A stretch of DNA of 56,594 nt from the NCBI GenBank assembly GCA_900155495.1, contig FTLJ01000675.1:1-56594 (forward strand), read 5' to 3'. The notes under the pieces are model-generated. The model did no database searches and had not been told where the DNA came from. It was given only the letters and a program-made list of their open reading frames with translations. A program made the position numbers and the translations under genes. The DNA comes from Porogramme epimiltina. Taxonomy: Eukaryota; Basidiomycota; Agaricomycetes; Polyporales; Polyporaceae. Positions 48,806 to 56,594 of this stretch are shown here, piece by piece (position 1 is the stretch's first letter; each line of letters begins with the position of its first letter).

Positions 48806-50063
48806 ATGCCAGGCCCGCAGCCGTTGTATCTGGTCCAGGGGACCCCGATGGAGACTTTGGCCATGGTGCGTGAGCCTCGTCCGCGCTCCGGTCACAGAGG
48901 AACGCCTTTGTGTGATCGGGTGCTCTACGGTGTTGTTGTACTAATTATGGAATCGCCGACAGCGCCTGAATGTCAAGCAGGCTCCCAACGACGCAGTCCC
49001 GTATGAGCTTCAGCAATACGTGAGTAGTGGTTTTCACGTGTTCAACGCGACAAGTGGCCCATCGCACCCCCATTTTCCTAGTACTCTCGCGATGTCTGGG
49101 TGGCCAGGCAGCGCGCCGTCATCACGAAGGGTGCTCGCTACATCAAGCCCACCTTCGATCTCATCTTTGCGGTTTTCATGGTTCTGTGCGTATCTTTCGC
49201 ATCCCTCTTCGCTAAAAGGACATCGCAGTTCTCATCTGCCTGTGCAGCGGTTCATTTGCGCTCCCGATCATCATCTACTACGTCGTCCTCAATGCGCTCC
49301 CGGAGCATGTCGAGAAGATCCACGAGTCCAACGGCCGCGTGATTGAGAACGATGATCGGTTCTGGGAGGCGCGTGCGGCGAGTGCAGGGACGTTCATCGG
49401 CTTCCTCCTCTTGGGCTGGGGCCCCTTTTACCTCTGGAAGCTCCAGGTGCGTGCATGGTTTCTGTAACACATCCACTCCGTCCACACACTCCCCCCCTCG
49501 TTGCCATACCGTATCCTGACTGTGAACGACTCGCAGGGGAAACGTCAGGTCAACCAGATGCTCCAGAAGTTCAGCGCCGAAGATGCGGCTGTCGCGGGTT
49601 CCAGTGCCCGCATTCCGGAGTGGGCGATGAAGATGCCAGGCATCGGTAGCAAGGCACTCGTGCGTACCATATCTTTGTTCGGCCATCCATGGCATGCTTA
49701 CGAGGGCGACCCTTTATTCAGCATGTCATGATCACGTATCCCCGCCCGACGATGACGCCCTTCCAGATGGGCTCCGGACTCCCACCCGTGAGTTTCTTAT
49801 GCTCGGTCTTATATGTCATGCATTGCGGAAGTGTTAACGGACTCTATGTATAGTATCTCGTCAATCAACCTCAGGACCCTGCGGCGGCGGCGTACTACCA
49901 ACAGTACGCAGCGCCGCTCGGGCCCCCGCCCCACCTCGCAGGCCGGGACGGGGGAATACCGCTGTACGACGACCGCGACGAGAAGATCCCCGACTACAGC
50001 GGCCCCGCTGGAGGCACGTACATATCCAACGAGAAGAGCGGCTTCGAAGACATCCGCGTCTGA
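48806..50063 (+). CDS. Two-helix membrane protein of unknown function
   Basis: I do not recognise the family. Seven exons, 48806-48865, 48963-49019, 49082-49185, 49248-49446, 49537-49659, 49722-49787 and 49854-50063, give 272 aa. Two clear membrane segments are DLIFAVFMVLGSFALPIIIY and ASAGTFIGFLLLGWGPFYLW, with a short charged loop between them. A predicted cytosolic tail follows with LQGKRQVNQMLQKF, a tyrosine- and proline-rich part (AAAYYQQYAAPLGPPPHL) and an acidic end. The clean splice phases and lack of low-complexity drift indicate a real gene. The topology suggests a small secretory-pathway membrane protein; anything further would be guesswork. Confidence 0.82.
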
Positions 50064-50694
50064 GCCCGCTAAACTGCTTTCTCCCCTCTGCTTTCTCTCT
50101 CTGCTCGCGACACCCGCGATCAAGAGCTGTGTTTACGACTTTTGCTTTCGGACTGCTTTCGGGGTGCTTGCGCTGCCGTTACCTGCTCTGTTTAATACCT
50201 CGTTTTTACTTTCCCCCCTTTTCAAAGTGCCCTCGAACTGTGTTTGCTCGGCAAGCGGATCCCCCGTCTTTCCTTACCCCAACCAACCCCCCCCTCCCTT
50301 CTCTCAAATGCAGTGTAGCTACCGTTCCCTGTAGTGCATCGTGCAAGATGTCTTCCTAGTGGAATAGAAGGACTTTGGAGCGCCGGATATGTGACGAGGG
50401 CTGAGGGCCGAGGGCTGTGTATGCTGCGTGTGTCCCGCTGCGTGCTTGCTGCGCGCTGCGGCAGAACCACGAAATTCACGAATTGCCCCCGACGCGGTCG
50501 CCACGGGTGGTGGTTGCGCCTCCGACGCAGGTGGCTTTATGGCTATTCTGGTATCTCGACGATCGTACATGTCCACGCGCAGGCAGGCCTCTATCGTCCC
50601 CTCCAAACCCTGATAACACCACCACCACCAACACCACCATCGCGCCGCGCCCAACCAAGTCCAGGTCCGCGTCCGCGCCCGGCGGGGTGGTGCG
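50064..50694. other. Convergent intergenic region
   Basis: Shared 3' flank of two convergent genes. It contains T/C-rich stretches at 50080-50330 typical of a 3' UTR. No gene is supported. Confidence 0.5.
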
Positions 50695-51581
50695 CTACTG
50701 GAAGACGGTGAGCCCGCGGACGAGGCGGTCGGTGCTCGTCCGGAAGTACTCGTTGTCGATCCCGCGCTCGCGCGAGTCCATCGGCACGAGCGGGTTGCGC
50801 ACGACGTACTCGAGGAACGGGCCCGCGTAGATCTGGCGGAGGACGAAGCGGAGCGAGTCCGCGGTCGGGTCGGAGAGCATGACGAACTTGTAGCCCGAGG
50901 GCGTCTCGAAGAGGTGCAGCTTGTACGTCGACGTCTGGTAGTTGACGAACTGCTCGTCTCTGGTGGCCGTGGGAAGTGGTGGTGGGAGCGTCGGGGTCGG
51001 CGGAAGTATTGAGAACGACGTGGGCGTGGGCATGGGGACAGCGCAAACGGGACGAGGGGAGGGGAATGCACGCACTTGCCCGAGAGCTTCTTGATCATGT
51101 TGCGGAGGGAGAGGACGACGCCGTAGACGAGCTTGGACTCCTCGTCGAACGGCAGCGCGGCCGTCGGCGGCGGGGGCAGCGCGGCGATGGGGCTCGGGGC
51201 CTGCGCGAGGAGGGGCGTGTGCGCGCCGCTGCCGGGCGCGTCCTCGTCGTTGACGGCGACGACGACGCCCGAGGAGACGATCGAGTTGCGCGCGCCGTGG
51301 AGGGTGTCCGGGCGCGCGCCGGGGAAGACGGGCGCGTAGACGGCGGGGAGCAGGCCGCCCTCGACGGCGGCCTTTGGGCGCACGGTTCGGTGCCAGTCGT
51401 GGTAGTAGACGCAGGTGCAGTGCCTTGAGCCCCGCGTGGCAGGGGAGGTATCCGGGAGAGGGCGGCGTGAAACGTGCCGTGCATAGGGAGGCGCGGGCAA
51501 AGTGTATGTGCGTAAGATGGCGAGGTGTATGGGGCGGATGATGACGTACCTGTCGAAAATGTACAAACTATAGATCGTCAT
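50695..51581 (-). CDS. BET5: TRAPP complex subunit BET5/TRAPPC1 with internal insertion
   Basis: Longin-type core subunit of TRAPP, the Rab1/Ypt1 exchange factor of ER-Golgi and intra-Golgi traffic. Exons 51581-51550, 51423-51076 and 50959-50695 give 214 aa. MTIYSLYIFDR opens the longin fold, followed by CVYYHDWHR. After the insertion come ESKLVYGVVLSLRNMIKKLS, FVNYQTSTYKLHLFETPSGY, FVMLSDPTADSLRFVLRQIY and FLEYVVRNPLVPMDSRERGI. The family is usually 145-160 aa. Here about 75 extra Ala/Pro/Gly-rich residues separate the first strand pair from the helix, inside exon 2 and without a usable intron to remove them. The start and last exons are firm. It is divergent from the MFS gene. Confidence 0.92.
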
Positions 51582-52314
51582 GGTCGTCTTGGGCTAAGGC
51601 AGGCAATGCTCCGATGCGCGGATGAGGTCGAGTTGTGCCCGAGACTTCACAGCCGTGCTTGGTGTGCCGTCGGCCCGAAAGAATCGGGGAGGGGGCGTTG
51701 GCACTGTGTCCGGGAACGCAGGGTCGGACTCCGGAGGGACGGGTATGTCGTGTACTCGTCTAGAGGCCGTAGGAGGGTTTGGGTGTGCACCGAAATACGC
51801 AGCCGGGCGGTGAGGGGAGGAAAGAGACGGAGCCGAGCCGAGGACAGGGCCGCGGGGAGGGCGAGGCACAGCCACCTCCTCCGGCCGCCAAAGCACCCAG
51901 CAAAGCACCCGATCATGATCGTCTTGTCGATTCCGCACCCTCTCCCTCGCCCAGATTCAATGCCCCCCGTGAGTCTCGCGATCTAACGCGTCCAATAGAC
52001 TATTCTTACCCTCGCACAGATGGAAGACCCGCGTCGGCCACGATGCAGGGTGCAGATGCGCTAGCCCTCGGCGCAGGAAGAGGCCGTCGTATTCCAGCCC
52101 CCGCAGCGGCTAAGTTCGGCTATGTCGTCTCGACGTCGCGGCACGTCCGCCCCGTGCCTATACACACTCTACATTTCCTTGCCTAGTGCTCGTGATCGGT
52201 CCGCTCCTCCTGCGCCCTGTCGCTCATATATAACGCCTCCGTCCATGTCACGGCCGTCTGTTCCTCATATCCCTTCCCTTCCCCTCCCTTCTCCCTCCTT
52301 CTCTCATTTTAGCC
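51582..52314. promoter_or_regulatory. Divergent region between BET5 and the MFS gene
   Basis: About 730 bp between divergent start codons. The final ~80 bp before the MFS start are CT-rich. No named motif was recognised and no gene is supported. Confidence 0.45.
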
Positions 52315-54718
52315 ATGATCTTGGCTTACCGGTACATTCGGGACAAGAGGCGCAAAGCCAAGGCGGCACGTGAAGCTCAGGAGAATGGACTTGTCCCTCC
52401 CCAGTCCCAGACACCATCCGGAGACGACGCGACAATTAATGATCAGGCTCCTCCTCAGCCAGCCCCTGTTCCCCCGTCATCTGGCCGCATCTCGTCCACC
52501 GCAAAATGGAAGCTCATGCTCATGGCCGCACTCGTTTTCCCCGTGTTCTTTGAGACACTTGACTACACAGGTCAGTGTTTTCTCCCGGCGTTCATGCCCC
52601 TGTCGCTTATCTTCTCCATATTATAGTTGTTGCCACTGCTCAAGTACACATTGCTGTATGTGCACATCTTCATAGTCTGTGCGCGCCGTATTAAAGCCTT
52701 TCAGTCCGTTTTCGACAGGCTTGACCTGCAGAGGTGCGTCTGCGTCATCAACCCACCCAGATACCGTCCCTGAAACCCCCTCCTCAGCTACATCGGGACA
52801 GTCTATCTCCTCACGACCACCGTTTTTCTACCATTATTCGCGTCGTTGGCGGACATATGGGGGCGGCACTGGTCCCTCCAGTTCTCCCTCTTCTGCTTCA
52901 TGGTCGGTAGCGCCATTAGCACTGGTAGCCAAAACATGGCTACCATGCTTGTCGGACGCGGTATTGCTGGGATTGGAGCGGCAGGGATGATGGCGGTAAG
53001 CACGTCACCTGCACCCTTGCTAGAGATAAGTATGGACCATGCATACCCAGGTTGTTCGAATCATCCTCTCCGATTCGAATTCCCTCGATGACAACAACTG
53101 GCAACAAACCATGCTGTTCTTCCTGTTCACCGTTGGCTATTGCATTGGCCCTGTCATTGGCGGTGCGCTAACCACCGTCTCCTTCCGGTGGATCTTCGCC
53201 ATCAAGTAAACCTGCCCCATATCATTATACACTATCATCCACTCACATCTCTCATAGTCTCCCCGCCTGCCTCGTCGCGATGGTCCTCTGCTTCTTTATC
53301 CTCCGCGGACGGACTAAAGGCGCGCAACCCCGCACTACCTCCCAGCTCCCCTCTTCCACAGCCGAGTCCCCTGTGCGGGAGACCTTCAAGCAGAAGCTGC
53401 TCCGCGTGGACTGGGTTGGCGCCTTCTTCTTCATGGCCGGCGGCATCACCCTCCTACTCGCGCTCAACTGGGGCTCCGCGACCAACGACGCGTGGTCCGA
53501 GGCGCGCGTCATTGCGTGCTTCGTCGTCGCGGGCGTGTCGTATGCCGCCTGGGTCGCGTGGGAGCACGCGCTCGAGCTCAGGGCCGCCCGCGCGGCCGCG
53601 AGCCGCAACCCGCTCATGCGCACGGATCCAATGATCCCGCTCGAGCTCTTCGCGAGTGCGGACCTATGCATCGTGCAGTACGCGTTCTTCGTCGGCGGCA
53701 TGGTCATGATCGTCATGTTCTACTTCGTCGCCATCTTCTTCACGATCGTCGGCGGGCTGAACGGGACCGAGGCGGGCACGCAGCTGCTGTTCTTCGCGCC
53801 GGGCCTCGGTGCGGGCTCGCTCTCGTCTATCTTCATGATGCGGCAGTTGAGGCAGGTGCGTGGGCTCCGTATTTTCCCCCTCTGTCGAGCGACCTGACGT
53901 TTGGCGCGTAGCCCAAAATTCCGATTGTCCTCGGCGGCACGATCATGACCGTCGCTCTCGGCCTCGTCTCATGGGCGATCGACCTCAATGACCACGGAAA
54001 AATCAACGGGTATGCCGATTCACATATCCGCCTTCTCGGGGTTCGTCATGACACATTCCACCAGATTCCTTGTCATGGCCGGCGTCGGTGTTGGAATGAC
54101 CATAGGCCCGCTCGCCATTCACTGCCGCTTCTCCCAACCGAACTCTCGCGTCGCGGTCGTCTCCGCGCTCACCCTCTTTGTATGTCTCTCTCTCCTTTCA
54201 CAACCCATCACCTTCGCTCACCTCGTGATCATTCTTCCGACACCCAGAGCCGCGCGCTCGGTGGCACCGTCGGCCTCGCGCAGTGCGGCGCCGTGCTCAA
54301 CGCCAAGGTCGCCTCCTCGCTCACACACCTGCTCGCGTCCGGCGCGCTCTCCGCCGCCGACGGCGCGGCGCTCGCCAGTGCCCTCTCCGCCCCCAGCGGG
54401 CTCGGCTCCGAGGAAGGCATCAGCGCGCTCCCCACGGACGCGCAGGAGTTGGTACGCGCCGCGTTCCAGGACGCCACGCGCTGGGCGTTCGTGTCGCTCG
54501 TGCCGTGGGCGGGCCTCTCACTTGTCGCAACGCTCTTCCTGTCGCGCATCCGCGATACGGACCGGGACGCGCGCGATGCCGCGGCGAAGGAGCAGCAGGC
54601 GAGCGCGGACGCGCCCAAGGAGCGCGCGGCGGTGAGCGAGAAGGAGGTGCAAGGGTTCGAGGCGGGAGAGGCGGGAGAGGCGGCTGCGGCTGCGAGGACC
54701 GAGCCGTCTCAAGCATGA
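52315..54718 (+). CDS. DHA-type MFS transporter (multidrug/metabolite efflux family)
   Basis: Plasma-membrane major facilitator of the 14-helix drug:proton antiporter type. Nine exons, 52315-52570, 52627-52655, 52705-52733, 52788-52995, 53051-53205, 53258-53855, 53912-54009, 54065-54179 and 54248-54718, give 652 aa. The N-terminus is cytosolic and basic, then Pro-rich. Helix 1 has ALVFPVFFETLDYTVVATAQ. Loop 2-3 has the signature ADIWGRHWSLQFSLFCF, and helix 4-5 has MLVGRGIAGIGAAGMMAVV. The antiporter-type GYCIGPVIGG motif lies in helix 5. The C-terminal tail is long, charged and Ala/Glu-rich. It is convergent with the terpene cyclase gene 236 bp away, so it could export that product. Substrate is unknown. 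Confidence 0.9.
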
Positions 54719-54954
54719 TCGTGAGCTTTTGCTGTGCTTTTCATTCTGAGTGCTGCTTTGTGGGTCTCGTCTGTTTCTCAAGGACTTTGGTCGACCGTGC
54801 TATACTTTATCGCATATGCTGCTCACATATTGCTCTCCACGAACGTCACGATAGTAGGTAGTACATGTAGCTCGTCTATATTCCAATCTATACATCCATC
54901 CTAGTCACGTCCACCTCCGCAAGGGAGCATGCGGCCAACGCACCTTCTAGCCCT

Positions 54955-56594
54955 TCATGCCTCGCCGTCGCGCGCCCGGAGCTTGTCGAGGTCCTCAATG
55001 GCCTTGATCGCCATCGCGGTTGTGTACCCCCGGCTACCGATCTTCATGCCCGAGATCCCGTACCTGTATATCCACCCAATCTCCCACCCGCCGTCCTCCT
55101 CCTGCAGCGGCAGCAAGTTCCGCATGTCGATCTCGTCGCGCACGTCGAGGCTCGCGCACGTCACGACGCGCAGCGCCAGCGCGAGCGGGTCGCCGGGCGC
55201 GCCGATGAGCTCGCGCACGCGCTCTCGTAACACGTCCTCTAGGGCCGCGTGCAGCGCCGCGTCGTCCGACGCCTCGAGGAGGCGCGCGGCGAAGTAGAGC
55301 ACGCACTCGCGGAAGTAGTAGCGTGTGCCGTCGATGTACGCGCGGTGCACGAGCAGGCGGCGCACGAACGCGAGCGCGCCGGGGAGCTCGCCGCCGCGCC
55401 CGTGCGTGTAGAAGAGGTGGAGGACGTTGATCGCGACGACCGGGTCGAGCCGCGGCAGCTCCCGGTCGAAGTAGGTCTGTCGGGCCCGAGTGGGGTCAGT
55501 GGCTTGTAGGGCCACCAGGCGGAGGAAGAGCGTACATAAGGGAGGCCGTCCTCGCTGAGAAGGGTAGCCATTTCGTCCATGATGGAGTGGACGTGCTCCT
55601 TGGGAGGTTTCATGGTGACAAGGCCCAATGAGGTGGTGTCGAGGTCGTCCGGAAAGTTCTCATGTGTCAGGATCCCCTTGCCTGTGGTAACTCTGGTGAG
55701 CAGCGAAAGATATTTGGGGCTGAAACTTACTACCTTGGAAGTAGTTCCAGTAGCGTGGCGGCTCGGTGAGAGATACCAGGCTCCTGAGAGATATGTGAGA
55801 TATTGGTCTGCCTAGAATGAGACGCCTTGCTCACCTATCTCCGGTAGCCTCGAGAATCAGGAGCTGGCCGAAGTTCTCCATTATGGACACTCCGGGCCTG
55901 TCTGCATCGCAGGCAAGCTTTCCAGCGTTCGCGCGCAGGTATTCCCAGCCGCGCTTGACCGGATCGCCGACGAGGTTCCGCAGCTCGCGTCGCGCCGCGG
56001 CGAAGTCGGACAGCAAGACCCCATGCATTCCGTACGCGCGCGCTGTAACGACGTCGTCCGCGTCGTGACCCACGAACACCGCCTCGAGCGGGTCGAACTG
56101 GGCAGCGCCCGCGTCTGGCGCGAGCATGCGCTCGAAGAAGCCGGGGTTGGGGAGGCGGATTCCGAGCTCGTGGGAGGTGTACACGGCGTCGAAGAGCGCC
56201 CACTCCACGCTGGCCTTCGCGCGGAAGAGCGCGTCGTCGGGCGCGGACGTATTGAGGACACCTACGACCCGTACTCCTGGACGCGCCGAGCGGAGCTCGC
56301 CCACTAGCGCGACCATGTCGGCGTTTGGGCGAAGCTGTGCACAGACGTGCGCCCAGGCGGCGTCGATTGTCGAAGCATCGAGTTTGAATTGGCTGCTAAG
56401 GCGTTCGAAGCATTCCGTCTTCGAGAGGCGACCAGACTCGTATTGGTACCACGTGCGGGAGACGAGGCAGGACCGGAGCGCCTTGCGGTCAATAGGGCAT
56501 GTGAGGTCTTTGGGCCAGGTGACGAGTACGTCGGCAACGTCGAAGACAAAGTATAGCGGAACGCAAGCGTGCGGGAGGGGAACGGAAGTCTCGG
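54955..56594 (-). CDS. HAD-like/DxDTT terpene cyclase (AstC-like drimane-type), 5' end outside window
   Basis: Fusion of a HAD-like domain with a class II beta-type cyclase domain, as in AstC-like fungal sesquiterpene cyclases that make drimanyl products from farnesyl diphosphate. Exons on the minus strand: edge to 55835, 55783-55734, 55690-55536, 55476-54955. The frame is open to the right edge with no ATG, so the start is missing. HAD motif I reads FVFDVADVLVTW, with Ala where the catalytic second Asp usually sits. Motif II is VVGVLNTS and motif IV FVGHDADDVVTARAYG. The C-terminal domain has the cyclase acid motif in FPDDLDTTSLGL and a QW-like EEDGGWEIGWIY. Phases agree at all three introns. 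Product specificity cannot be read from sequence. Confidence 0.85.

Overview
The window is nuclear DNA from a filamentous basidiomycete, most likely a wood-decay agaricomycete. Genes are dense on both strands. They are broken by many introns of about 45-90 nt with GT(R)NGT donors. The gene set also points there: an AA9 lytic polysaccharide monooxygenase, basidiomycete-expanded DUF6533/DUF6534 seven-helix membrane proteins, and an AstC-like HAD terpene cyclase. I built exon models by hand by matching reading frame and splice phase. All codon sums close except where an entry says otherwise.

Layout. 593-3098 (+) MGS1/WRNIP1 AAA ATPase. 3347-8613 (-) a very large Clr4/SUV39-type histone H3K9 methyltransferase. 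9156-10292 (-) secreted AA9 LPMO. 10852-11619 (-) PRKRIP1-like (DUF1168) protein. 11901-12916 (-) ribosome biogenesis factor NSA2, divergent from 13187-14166 (+) YIP1. 14336-25386 (-) CSF1/BLTP1 bridge-like lipid transfer protein, 18 exons and about 3384 aa, divergent from 25755-25949 (+) a tiny twin-CX9C protein resembling complex I assembly factor NDUFAF8. 26118-27036 (-) DUF1746 membrane protein (Dsc4-like), divergent from 27453-30840 (+) a probable Nse6/SLF2-like protein.

An accessory block follows, about 30.8-46.5 kb. It is gene-poor and in part AT-richer. It holds two very small secreted peptide precursors (31694-31834 and 36536-36682) sharing a C-x-C...C-x-C-S core. They flank a DUF6533 seven-helix protein (33546-35384). 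Next to them lies a tandem array of three DUF6534 seven-helix genes on the minus strand (36965-39067, 39886-42033, 43041-44711). The first two belong to a duplication of about 2.9 kb that also copied introns and 5' flank.

Housekeeping genes resume with RMT2 (46585-48115, +), a two-helix membrane protein of unknown function (48806-50063, +) and TRAPP subunit BET5 (50695-51581, -). A DHA-type MFS transporter (52315-54718, +) converges with a HAD/beta-domain DxDTT terpene cyclase (54955 to beyond the right edge, -).

Main leads: the small CxC-peptide pair beside lineage-specific seven-helix proteins; the H3K9 methyltransferase whose disordered N-terminal arm of about 1000 residues carries several SUMO-interacting-like motifs; a 7-nt microexon that completes the MGS1 zinc finger; and the HAD-type terpene cyclase facing a transporter. 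I saw no tRNA, rRNA, CRISPR or transposon.
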